Assembly: GCF_932526225.1 (NCBI RefSeq)
Contig: NC_064045.1
Coordinates: forward strand, 13,388,442-13,448,441
Origin: Nematostella vectensis
Lineage: Eukaryota > Cnidaria > Anthozoa > Actiniaria > Edwardsiidae
Direction of reading: 5' to 3'
DNA: 60,000 nt
Position 1 is the first letter of the stretch; every line of letters begins with the position of its first letter. The notes under the pieces are model-generated. The model was given only the letters and a program-made list of their open reading frames with translations. It did not search any database and was not told the DNA's origin. This document shows, piece by piece, positions 1 through 35,421 of the stretch. The position numbers were made by a program, and so were the translations under genes.

Positions 1-24316
<24,316 letters not shown>

Positions 24317-25760
24317 CCAGAGGGAACTTATTTAAGGCCAGAAACACCCTAAATACGGTTAGTTTAGTCGAGGCGTTTGTAGACTTCCTTGAAAAGTAGG
24401 GCAGTGGAAGAGAAAAACATCAACAAAGCATTTCAGCGCAGACTTAAGCTTTGTTTCTTTTTTTAGTGTTTTATAGACATATTTTCTTCGAGTAGGTTTT
24501 GGAAAGATTGGTTTAACAGTTGGTTAGAGTTTAGAGTTCCGTTTGATGTGATTTCTGCGCAGAAATCTGCACAATCCAGTCCTGTTTGCCGGGGTTTTTA
24601 AAATTCAGGTTTTTGTTTAGCGTTTTCATAGTTCCTGTGAGTTGACAAAGGATGTATATATTCGCTGTACAGTTAAAGTAGTATTATACGCGAAGTTGTT
24701 ATCTGATTAGATAGCTATGGCTTTGGAAAATGTCTGGCAGTGCAAGAAGTTAAGCTCTGCCAGACTATACCCCTTAAAGGGATTCTGTCAGCCTTTCCTC
24801 CTTTGCATAATTTGCAGACAAGATAATAAAATAACCATCCAAAAACATGGATCAACTTCAGTGTTACAAATGCAAAGGGGTTACAGATAAGCCGATGCAA
24901 ATTGATTTATTTTACTAGCTCCATAGCTTCTGGAATGACCTAATTGTGGCTCAGAGCCCCTTCAAATTAGCTCATAAAACAAAAACTTGCTTGTCTATTA
25001 GTATCCAACGACAGATTTCTATTTTACAAGTTTGTTTGGGAACGTTTTGATAGTTGTCCGGAATTATTAGGAAGAAATCTGCTGCTACCCTAAGTAACTC
25101 GGCACTCTTTGGGTAATTGACATTTTTCCAGGTACCATAATGCTTAGTGGAAGTTTACTTTTTGTGACTTTGATATTTGCAAAATCTAAAGAGATAGCTG
25201 AGACAACAGTCTTCGGGTATGATTTGTATTATCTCTTCCTCTTCGCAAAAGCCATGACGGTTACAGCTATGGAACTATGGAAACCAGACATTAGAATGGC
25301 ATTCTTATTGAAACGGTATTAAGGCGGATTTACATGCGCCTATTTTGTTAATTTCTATTTGGCGTCGGCCCGATTTCTTAACATCTGCCACTGAGCATCA
25401 GAGTTTGCGTGTCGGGTCCGATTATTCTTTTCACTGGCCGAAGTAAAGAGCTCACAAATCGGTGCATATAAACCCGCTAATTTTTTCCGTCGAAGGTAAT
25501 ATTTCTTTATATGAATATCTAAATTGTAAATATAAAAGATATCTTCGCTTATTGCTCACGTGTTGCCTTCGAGAAACACCTGACAGTATAGGACCTTGTT
25601 ATAGTTAGATAAATAAGCTATTTTTGATAAGGTTTGTTAATATGTATGTATTTTATATATAAATATAAATAGTAATAACTTGTACATAACACAGTCGCCA
25701 TCACCGTACATACATAGAATTGTAACCATCGTTATATAATAAATATACAGCGAAAAGTTT
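24317..25760 (+). other. Probable 3' UTR of the BAHCC1-like gene
   Basis: AT-rich, without convincing ORFs. An AATAAA signal lies at 25739-25744, and AT-rich sequence with several AATAA runs continues to about 25830. No other gene start is visible before that, so the transcript end is placed near 25760 by inference. Confidence 0.5.
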
Positions 25761-25829
25761 AGTTTTAGAATAATAACAAAGATGAGAAATAATAAAAAGT
25801 AAAATAATGAAAAATAATATCTTCATTGC

Positions 25830-26940
25830 GTGATTTTTTTTATCCCGTTATTCCTCGTTATTAGTCCACCTTCGTCCGACCAACTTTCCACCTTGTTCGT
25901 CTGTTCATCTTATCTTTTTGTCAGCCTTATCCTTCCGTCTTGAACGTCCGTCCGCCATGTTCCCCTGTCCGCTAGCCCACCCCGAGTGGGAAGGATCTGG
26001 GACTGACACAGAGAGCGGCGGCAAAGGTGGCTATCAGTTCGCGTCATATTGCCCGTCTATTCGCATTCTTTGTTCGTCCATCTTGTTTTTTCGTCCGGCT
26101 ATCTTTCTGCCATTTTTTTTTTTTTACTTTGGCGAATTAATTCCCTTCCAGAAGTGCCGCAACTCGCCAGTTAATAACAAACTAATTTATTATCATATTT
26201 GTTATTATAGCAAAGTTTACTGACCAAATTTTTTTTACTGATCGAAATTGTGCTATATATAAGCTTATATATAGATTTTCCAAATTCAAAACAATATTTT
26301 TAAATATATTAAAAGCCAAAGGACAAATATATTAAAAGGACAAATATATTAAAAGCCAAAGGACAAATAGTATACACCTATTTCCCAAAAGGTCAGTGCA
26401 AATGGCTTATGGGTACTAATTATTCGTAAAATTAAACGTGTTAAATAAAGTACAGCAATGTCAGAGCCAAGCATTGGTAACCTTTAATGGATAATTGTTT
26501 TGATTTATCCATATTCTTCGAGACGCATGGTTACTTTCGGTCGTAGAACCGCCATTTGCCATTCGCCATTTGCACTGACAACCTTTATTGAAACAGGGGA
26601 CAGTAGTAGCCCAATAGGGACAAATAAAGAGCTTGGGCTACCTGTGGTGCATACAGTAGTATAAAAAGATGCAATATATTCTTACCTTTATCCGAATAAT
26701 ATTTCGCGTGGTCGACCATACCATCTTGACCAATCAATTTATTTGCTATAGACAGTGAAACTTGGAGTTTTTACCTAGTAGTTTGGAGGAAGATGAAATG
26801 TTTAGTCTGCTTTTAGTAAAAGAGTTCTTGTAAAAAGGCGAGCTGTCAGCGTACAATCAAGATTAAAATGAATCCGGTGGGTGATAAAATGATGGCGAAA
26901 AGAAAAAAGAGAAACGAAAGAATTATTGAAAAGTAGTTAA
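25830..26940 (+). other. Intergenic, AT-rich
   Basis: No gene recognised. Includes a short duplicated stretch (CCAAAGGACAAATATATTAA, 26310-26370). The ORF at 25918-26223 shows no family resemblance. Confidence 0.5.
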
Positions 26941-26949
26941 AAAAGGTAA

Positions 26950-27070
26950 AAAACGAAACACTTGACCGAGGATCGAACTAGGCAACATGGAACGACATGG
27001 AACCAGAAATCCGCTGAATCACCGTATGGCAGCTAAAGCGGATCAATTGAGCTTTAGGGCCACCAGGTAT
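26950..27070 (-). mobile_element. tRNA-derived SINE head
   Basis: Read on the minus strand: ATACCTGGTGGCCCTAAAGC, a D-arm-like CTCAATTGATCCGCT, and AGTTCGATCCTCGGTC (B box) about 70 bp on. The first 34 bp match 38929-38962 exactly in inverted orientation, so it is one of two opposed family copies in the window. Confidence 0.6.
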
Positions 27071-27099
27071 AAATAAAAGGTATCTGGTAAAGGTTATTA

Positions 27100-27735
27100 A
27101 TACCCGATGAATCTGGAGTAGGTTAAAAGCATAATACCCGGTAACATTTCATCGGGTAAAAGGTATTTAAAATATAAATACCCGGTAAAGCGTTATCAGG
27201 TTATCGGGTAAGGGAAAATATAAATACCCGATGAAGCGTTATCCGCGTTATCGGGTAAAAGAAAATATAAATACCCGATGAAGCGTTATCGGGTAAAAGA
27301 AAATATAAATACCCGGTAAAGCGTTATCGGGTAAAAGAAAATATAAATACCCGATAAAGCGTTATCAGGTTACCGGGTAAAAGAAAATATAAATACCCGG
27401 TAAAGCGTTATCGGGTAAAACAAAATATAAATACCCGATGAAGCGTTATCGGGTAAAACAAAATATAAATAACCGGTAAAGCGTTATCAGGTTATCGGGT
27501 AAAAGAAAATATGGATCCGAAAATATAAATACCCGATAAAGCGTTATCGGGTAAAACGAAATACAAATAAATACCCGGTAAAGCGTTATCAGGTTATCGG
27601 GTAAAAGAAAATATAAATACCCGATAAAGCGTTATCGGGTAAAACGAAATACAAATAAATACCCGGTAAAGCGTTATCAGGTTATCGGGTAAAAGAAAAT
27701 ATAAATACCCGATAAAGCGTTATCGGGTAAAAGTA
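27100..27735. repeat. Hairpin minisatellite (~42-58-bp units)
   Basis: Units of ATAAATACCCGATAAAGCG then TTATCGGGTAAAAGAAAAT. ACCCGATAA and TTATCGGGT form a perfect 9-bp stem around AGCG. Around 14 copies; some carry an extra TTATCAGG insertion, others CCGGTAAAG or CCGATGAAG variants. Confidence 0.92.
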
Positions 27736-28010
27736 AAGGACAAGGACGGATCCACAAGGACCATACCCCACCTCAACCATGAAAACTGGAACTTTCACCC
27801 TATTAGTGTTCACCACCACCGGAGGAATGGGCGAGGAATGTGAGAGGTACCATAGTAGGCTGGCCGAGCTAATCGCCGCAAAGAAAGGGGAGGATTACGC
27901 GACAAAGGTGTCCTGGATCCTTATCCTATCCTTCCTAATCTGTCTAAGGGGATCAAGAACTGTGAAAAGGAACATTAAAATGCATAAAAAAAGGAGAGAA
28001 ATCTTTTATG
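27736..28010 (+). pseudogene. Retrotransposon ORF fragment (C-terminal part)
   Basis: From 27779 the frame reads [20 protein letters not shown], then [20 protein letters not shown] and CLRGSRT. This pattern (P/T-LVF-TGGMG-EC, RLAE--A-K-GE-Y, LRGSR) is the end of a reverse-transcriptase polyprotein common in corals and anemones. The piece begins out of frame right after the hairpin array and runs into unrelated sequence, so it is a dead fragment. Exact clade not determined. Confidence 0.6.
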
Positions 28011-28459
28011 AGCGCACCATTGTAAACATGGTGATGACAAAAAGAAGTGGCGAGAAAGAATCACCTTGGAAAATACTTCTTTTTATACTGACTGATCCAG
28101 GAAGTTGGTTGTTGGTATACAAATTAGTTTTCCAATTTGGCATGCTCTCCGGTGTGGGGGGGGGGACTCTCCAGAATAGTAGACGGAGGAGATCGACCTG
28201 TCTTCTAGGGTATAAAGAATATAACCGGCTGCTATCTCTTGGGGGGTGTTTTAGGATTTTTTCCGATGCTGCTATCTTTTAGGGTGTCTAACAAAATAGT
28301 GGCCCTACCGCTCGAAACGTATTCTACAATAAACCACAAGTCATCTGATCGGTTGATACTTCCGGCTTTATTGTCGGTAACATAGAATACAGGGTACGTC
28401 AGCCAATTAAAACGGGCATTGTTTTTAGGGTTAAAAATTCCTTAGACCACACCCAATGT

Positions 28460-29075
28460 GCTATCTCTTAGGGGTAAGAAGTTTTGTTTACCACGCCCTT
28501 AATGCCGCTATCCCTTAGGGTTAAAACTGATTTTGCTGTCGAGCATCCCCGTCTGTTTTTCTCGAAGTCCCTCTCCCGGGCATGCTCACCTATTCCTAGG
28601 CACTTAACTACCCAAGAGTGGGTAGCAGTTTCATAAGCTTTGTTAAATCTCCACCCATTCCATGCATAGATTTGTCTTCCTTCGTTCATTGCTCTTCAAA
28701 ACAGCTTTTATACAGAAAGATGGTCCTTCGTACCTCTAGCGCTTTCGCCGCAAACTTTTTGTTGATCATGCAAAAGGTTGTTCACAGAAAGGTATCGTGG
28801 ACCCTTTCTGCAAAGATGCCAGTTAAGAGTTTCCCCAGACGGAGGTTGAGGCAGGCGATGTTCCCAACCAAAACTCCTTTGTTCTTTTCCTTCATGATGT
28901 GGGTTGTTCTCCCCTCGACTACCATTCTGGTACTTGTCCTGCCTGGGTGCAGGAATTAAGGCTTTTTGCTAAAGGTTCATGCAAGTTCGTAAAACGCTTT
29001 AATCTGAACCCTTGGATCCCATCAGGGCCTGGAAATTGTTTGGTTCCCCTTTTAGCTGGCTTAAGATGTCAATGG
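28460..29075 (-). pseudogene. LINE-type reverse transcriptase fragment, decayed
   Basis: On the minus strand, across frame shifts and stops, one reads GIQGFRLKRF, LHEPLAKSLNSCTQAGQVPE, GRTTLIMKEKNKGVL, NLRLGKLLTGIFAE, and NEGRQIYAWN with NKAYETATHSWVVKCL. The order and spacing correspond to the RT finger/palm of animal LINEs (GPDGI, W--GRT--I-K, --YRPI---, KAYD--PH-W). Many disruptions; the YADD region is not seen. Confidence 0.65.
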
Positions 29076-29199
29076 ATGGGATCTGCATAATCTCTATAAA
29101 TGTTTTGGTGTTCTTTTCCATGGCTTTGTATCATCATAATATACAGGTGTACTCCATAATTCTGACAAGAATCATACCAGAACAGTATTTGACGATTCC

Positions 29200-29330
29200 T
29201 TTATAAGAAATGACCCACTTTTTAGCGGCCAAGGGGGGGGGGGGGGGGGGGGGGGGTTCGCGCGCACCCTGCGCACCCCCCTGTGTACGCGCCTGAGAAT
29301 TTCGTGGCTTCGCCTGTGTTCGGGTACAAA
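29200..29330. mobile_element. Poly-G plus GCGCACCCTGCGCACCCCC: terminal piece of a common repeat element
   Basis: A run of more than 20 G (29230-29257) is followed by CGCGCACCCTGCGCACCCCC. Related sequence (GTGCGCAGGGTGCATGC) stands at 56774-56792 in an RPTOR intron, and 34845-34885 has GGGGCGTAGCCAGGGGGG. These look like ends of abundant short transposons, but no complete copy is delimited. Confidence 0.4.
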
Positions 29331-29939
29331 CGGGATAACCAAATTCCATTTTGACACAATTTAACGATCTCCCACATTTTGTAAAACACTAAATAAACAT
29401 TCTGCACCTAGTGTAATGAGGCACTAACAAAAATTAAACAAGAAAAATATCATAGAAGATTATGCAAATGTTATTCATTATGCCTGTTCATAGAATTTCA
29501 CAATTTCATCAGTTATAACAAATTCCGTCAATTTTATTAAAATTGCGACAGGTATGACAAATTGCGTTGATTATTACAAATTGCGAATCTACAACTGTTC
29601 TTTCTTGCCCAAGTCAGCCCCTCTCACATCATTCTCACCATCAACCTACCTCTCAGTCTCACATACTTCATCAGGTCCATAATTATGGACTGTTATTCTC
29701 ACTGATATCCCACTTTTTTAGATCATTCGGATCCGATCTTTCCATCTCTCAACAGCTCTCTTCCCAATCCTTTTCGCATCAATTTATTGCGCCCAATGAA
29801 AACATTTCAATGCCCTGATGTAATCTACTCCAAAATCTATGGCCTGTAACTTTTTCTCGCATACGCTTTGCCTTGCGAGAATGCATCAACTCTAGTAGGC
29901 AACTTTAATACCCCAACAACAGGAGTGTTGCCCGTTCCT

Positions 29940-30300
29940 CCTGTGCCGGGGGCCACGTTTGCTGGGTACATGTGTACTTTTTTATTGGGTCCGCGTCTAC
30001 CGTTTGCTGGGTACGTGTGTACTTTTTTATTGGGTCCGCGTCTACCGTTTGCTGGGTACGTGTGTACTTTTTTAATGGGTCCGCGTCTACCGTTTGCGAA
30101 ATACGTGTGTACTTTTTTATTGGGTCCGCGTCGACCGTTTGCGGGGTATGCGTGTACGCTCTTATGGGGTCCGCGTGGACTGTTTCCACGGCACGACTGT
30201 ACACTCTTTATGGGGTCTGAGTGGATCGCTTGGGGGTACGTCTGTACATTTTTTATGGGGTCTTTCGGGTGTGTTTTAAAATGGGGTCCGGGTTGACCAT
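29940..30300 (+). repeat. 45-bp minisatellite, about 7 copies
   Basis: Unit GCTGGGTACGTGTGTACTTT then TTTATTGGGTCCGCGTCTAC and CGTTT. 45 bp is 15 codons, so several frames stay open in both directions (29868-30296). The later units diverge. Confidence 0.92.
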
Positions 30301-30419
30301 TTTCGAGTGTATGTTTATTGTACAGCCCACGTGGACCACCCTCCTGTAACGAATGTGACGGCTTAATGAGCGAGTGGGGCCTGCTAGCGTCGTAAGTTCG
30401 GGCATTAATTGCTATGCCA

Positions 30420-31075
30420 GTATTCTGTTATTATCCGCCGAGCACTAGATGGAATCGAGACGCATCATGCGTAACACAAGTCTTAGTCGATCTTTATTGT
30501 TCTTTAAAGAAGTTGAAGAAAGACTTCCAGAGCTTGCAAAAGTTCCTGAGTGACTTCAGCGTTGAAGAGGAAAGCAATCTACTACGCGCAAAGGCCTGTC
30601 TCAGAATTTAACAAGCATGAGGCTCTCGAAGTGCTAGAAACTTTGCAGAATGTGGCAAGAGACAAAGAAGGCGAGAAGTCCAGACGGTGCAGGTTAAGAT
30701 TACCCAAAAAGAGTACTTCCGCTCTTTAATGCTGAGGCTCCTTGGTGATAAAGAGCATTAAGCGGCCTTCGATGCGGTCGCCAAAGTGGAGAAAGCAATG
30801 GAGAAACGCAATTGGCAAAGGTTTAGGATTCTTTTCGTACAGGACCATCCAGAAAACAGGCAAGGAGTAACTAGAGCCCTGGCGCGGCTCGATGCTACTA
30901 TTGCAACAAGACAGGGCATTTCATATCTAGGTGTATGGAGCGGGGTGAGGGCGCAACGCCGGACCCCATACCAGTCCCCCAGAGAGGGCCCACAGACTTC
31001 CAGATTAACGCCGAACGATGATATGTATCTAATATACTTACTTCAATCGTGTGTTAATTAATAAAGCAAAACAAA
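30420..31075 (+). other. Unrecognised decayed coding-like stretch
   Basis: Segments such as KKLKKDFQSLQKFLSDFSVE (about 30511), HEALEVLETLQNVARDKEGE (about 30620) and AVAKVEKAMEKRNWQRF (about 30778) look like one helical protein broken by frame shifts and stops. By position it could be the ORF1 part of the retroelement whose RT piece follows; that is inference. Confidence 0.35.
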
Positions 31076-31375
31076 ATAAAAGAAAAATTATTTTTGGTCT
31101 TGTTTGGGTGGGTATAACACCATTAACACCATTTAGCCAAGGTTTACTGGTCTCAGAATTTTTCATATAGTCTCAGATGTTTGAAGCCACGGAGAGATGG
31201 GAGTTTTGAAAAATGGCTACAAAAAGCCTCCCGGTGATATTGGGTCAGGACTGCCGTCTCTCTGCTGGCTGGTACGGGGTTTTCTGCCCCATTTATTCAT
31301 TTTTCTCCTCCCTTTTGTGTGGTGTAGGTGACATTCTGGTTGTTGAAAAAAACGACTTTGATTGTGCATTAACGG

Positions 31376-31690
31376 ATGAGCAAAATAAGAAGAACCAGAT
31401 CAGTGGATAATATTGAAGGAAACCCCTTGCAAGCCAGCAGAGAGATGGCTGCTGACACTCAGATGGAGCAAACAGTTACCGGACCCAGTACCTTAGTAGA
31501 AAAAAAGGGAGTCGAAGACTTTGTTTTTCGAGACCCGAATAGCTTCGTGGCCGGAGAATTGCATGAGCATTTTGGGCACTGGAAAAAAAATTGCTAAAAA
31601 CGCCCCACCTGAACGCCGTGACGAGGTCTTGCAATGGATCTCGGGAAAAGTATCTATTTTCCCGTATTTTCGACACTTTTCAAAAGGGAA
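31376..31690 (+). pseudogene. Retrotransposon ORF fragment (N-terminal part of the RT polyprotein)
   Basis: VFRDPNSFVAGELHEHFGHW then, after a one-base shift in the A-run at 31583-31593, KKIAKNAPPERRDEVLQWIS and VSIFPYFRHFSKG. This F-AGEL-EH---W--I----R--VL-WI---V-I--F--F pattern precedes the RT domain in cnidarian elements of the same kind as the 27.8-kb piece. It breaks off into the 92-bp direct repeat, so the catalytic RT is missing. Confidence 0.55.
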
Positions 31691-31981
31691 AATAAATACC
31701 CGGATGTACAATAACCGGAACCGGAAACAGCGATATCTACTTTCATCTAATACTCGTATAACCACGAGCGCAATCCCCTCATTATCTAGCACAGAACACT
31801 TCCAAAATATTCCCGTACAATAATATAGTCACTCGTTGTATTCATCCGCCATATTTTGCCAATTTTGTAAATCAAACCGCAACCAATTTAATAAATACCC
31901 GGATGTACAATAACCGGAACCGGAAACAGCGATATCTATTTTCATCTAATACTCGTATAACCACGAGCGCAATCCCCTCAT
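31691..31981 (+). repeat. 92-bp direct repeat, two copies 199 bp apart
   Basis: AATAAATACCCGGATGTACA ... CGCAATCCCCTCAT occurs at 31691-31782 and 31890-31981 with one mismatch seen. Its first bases (ATAAATACCCGG) equal the start of the hairpin-array unit at 27.1-27.7 kb. Confidence 0.92.
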
Positions 31982-32039
31982 AACCCCTCACTTCGCTACA
32001 TACGGAATACCTACAAGACAGGCAATCTAAGCTCCGCTA

Positions 32040-34060
32040 ATACACATCTCGGGTATGTACACCCTCCTTCCCACACATCCTACATACTAGCTACCACATC
32101 AAGACACCCGTATTTTCTCCCCTTCCCGCTACATGCATAAGTTCCCACACTTATTTATCATTTAGTCCACCACATACAGCCACTAGCCAGGACCACCACA
32201 TGCACCATTTTGTCCACTAAACACTTCCCCCTCCTAGCTTAGCCTCTATCCACTTTTTTTCTCTTTACCTCATTCCCCTGCGCGCTACTTTTTACTTTTC
32301 AGACCAAGCCATGTACTCAGGCGGAGCCAGGCGCTACACAGGTTTGGCAATTGCATGCACCACGCTTCACTAGAGGCATTACTAACGAGCGTGTAGGGGT
32401 GGGTCATGAGGGCCTTATCATTCGAAACACGCTTCATATACGAATCGTCTCCCTAGATTTTTTTTTTCCCTTTTTACTCCCACCATCATCGCCGCTTTTC
32501 CCCTAACTTTCCCCTTAGTCTACCCGCTTTATTCTCCAGGTTCGTATATGACCAACCAATAGACCTCGCCCCCTGATGAGAAGTCTTGGTTGGCGTTATA
32601 TGCCTTTAGTTCTACATTTCGCAGAGCTCTTGAAATGACCTACACACTTTTGTTGGTTTATTTTGTTATGTTTATTTTGCATATACATGTCGGTTGTTTT
32701 CTTCATGCCTTTGCCTTTTCCCCTTATCTCTTACCACCGATTATCGCTTCATCCTTCCTGTCTTGTTAACGTTTCAGCGTCATCTCCACTCTTACCGCGC
32801 TCCCTTTGTCGCCTCCCGCGCCTCTACTTCATCTTCTTCTCGCCGTTTTACTAGCATCATTTTCCATTGTCCGCAATACTCGCTTTCACCGCTACAGTAT
32901 TTTTTATTTTTTTCTCGGCGTTTTCGCAACACTTATTCAATCTCTATTATTATTTAATTTCGCCTGTCAATCATACCACTTACACACTTCATTAGATACA
33001 TACCTCCACACATACCTCACCCTCTCCATTACCGCTCACCATTTCCTCTCTACAATCTAAACACTTTTCTTTCTCTTATCCTACATATTACTTTCCTACC
33101 CTACACACAACACACTTTCTCAAAAACACTACACAGTCTCGTCACAATATCCCTGCTCATCATTCTGTTCACACTCACATTATCCCCCTTCATCAGATTT
33201 CACTAATGCCGCCATCACCTCTTCACATCCGCTACACAACACTCGCCACAAGCTACCGATTTTAACTGTTTCAATCTCCACATAATACCATATTTACTAA
33301 CTACTTTCTCCACTCAACAAAAAAAACCTTTATTCATAACTCTCATGTCGTTTTATTATCAACCCCATCTCTTATAACAACCTTAACTCGTCGTCTCATA
33401 ATCCATAATCTTAACCACCCGAACATAACCTGATAACCCTATCACCCCTTCCCCTTCCTTCACACTGCAACTTCACAAACATAAACTAAGTTTCACCATT
33501 CGCTACACAACCACCTCTCCACCTACTTATCTCAACCTATCACCATCTTCATCTTCTATCACCGCCTTCCAATATACTACAATACCACACTCACTCACTC
33601 TCTCATAACGATATATTATCACCCACATTTAAACCATAACCTTACAAATTCGAAATCGACCTCCGCACCACTACCATTTTAACACACACAGACCCATCAC
33701 GCTAAATTATAAGCCTTATCTACTCCACATCCCCCTCACCACCACTCTTACCTATACACTGTACCATTTTTCCCCCACCAACACAGCCATTAGCCATCTC
33801 CCTACCACACCATATTATTATAATTATCATTATTATTATTATTTCACCTACCCACCACACTACCACAACCTATTCTAATGTCCCACTTTATCTTTTCACC
33901 ACCCTCCACCACCTACTAGTCTAACCTATCCACCTTTCCACCGTAATTACTTTACTACCATCTCCACTCTACATTACCTTACTAGCCATCCCTCACCATC
34001 ACCCTCCAACATCACCATACCATATGATTACACTCACCTCACCACCACACCACTTTAGGC
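32040..34060. other. 2-kb G-depleted segment
   Basis: The + strand consists almost only of A, C and T. I counted 24 G in the 600 bases 33241-33840 (4%). C is high, with many CCAC, TCAC and ACAC words but no regular repeat unit. No ORF of note. Composition returns to normal near 34060. Confidence 0.9.
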
Positions 34061-35142
34061 CCCTACGTCTTGGTACGAATACCCGATCCAAACCAAAAAG
34101 TGAGGTTGACAGCTATGAAAGTTAAATTCTTAGAACAAAACTAAATTTATGTTATATAAGCCGTGGACGAAATTGTCATTTTCAACTTGTAAGTATGAAA
34201 GATTCTACTTTAATGCATTCTTTAGGTCGAAGCAGTTCGTACTCCAGAGCGCAAGAGTTTTGGAGTGAGATATCAGATTTGTGTGCCCTCCCTGCAACAG
34301 TCTTGCTTATACCTCTTCGGCTGTTCCTCCTCCAGCTCCAGATACAAATGAGGATTGGATTTATTTTGGTGACAAATAGAAACCCAATTGCACGGGATCT
34401 AGAGTGGTAAGATATAATTAGTAAATTTAATTTATTTGATTAATATGGATTATGTTTTATATTTTCAACATGCCAGGTACAAATGATAAATCTGAAAATT
34501 GTCGACAATTGATATGATTAGTAAAAGCATTATCACCTAACTACAATAATGAAACTAGTGAGTAATTATCGATTGATTATTGTCTATTGCAATTATTCAT
34601 TGAAAATTTATTAATTTATTTATGCCAAGTATTCAGAGGGGTGCGTACCTTATATAAAGGTTGTGAAGAAAGAAGAAACATATTTGACTGTAATTTTGGG
34701 GCTTTGCTTTAAGGCAGTACCTAAATATATCTAGTATGCTTTTAGTTCTGATCTCTCTGAATGTGGACCCGGCCACTTGACATCTTTTAAAAAGTAATCA
34801 TGGTTTCATGTCATTGTGTCACAGGAATATAACATACAGGGGCGTAGCCAGGGGGGTGACACAGGGGGCCCGTGCCCCCCCCCCTTCTAGAAGCCGAAAA
34901 TATATGAGTCATTATTTGAAATACAGGAGAAAATGAGAATAAAGAAAGTCTAAGACCTGAATGAAACAGTATAAACACCGACAACTTTATATGTACAGTA
35001 CGAACCTTGGCTTCGCCCTCGCGAAAACACTCCTTCTCGTGTTAAATAGAACATAACCACCAACGTGCAAACAAGATTCGAACAGAATTATTGTTTTAAT
35101 TTGAAAAAAGGAATATCACGATAAGTTTTTGTTTGGTTTTAG
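34061..35142 (+). other. Upstream region of the 35-kb gene
   Basis: A possible further exon lies near 34258-34400: one frame reads CPPCNSLAYTSSAVPPPAPD then TNEDWIYFGDK, but no donor fits the phase of the next exon. 34845-34885 carries a transposon-end-like GGGGCGTAGCCAGGGGGG segment. Confidence 0.35.
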
Positions 35143-35355
35143 GCTACAGGAGGAGGAGACAGTCAGAGTGCTGGAAACTGGACTGTTGTGGGGAAGGTAT
35201 ACAAGGATGTTCCCAGAAAGATTAGGTGAATGAACTAGGTTTTTTTTATTTTTATTTTTTTTTTTTTTTTGCGGCCCGGGTCAAAGCGCAAGCTATGATT
35301 GGCTTGGCCCGCCGTCCACTTTTTTTCTGTTCTACATCATATTTTTTTAAAGAAA

Positions 35356-35421
<66 letters not shown>

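Noticed and set aside
27100-27735. CRISPR-like array
   Set aside because: Units are contiguous and variable with no unique spacers, and the genome is eukaryotic.
27779-28282. 167-residue ORF as an intact gene
   Set aside because: Only the first part resembles a retroelement C-terminus; the rest is chance read-through, and the fragment begins out of frame.
29868-30296. 142-residue ORF as a secreted or repeat protein
   Set aside because: It is a 45-bp minisatellite open in more than one frame and in both directions.
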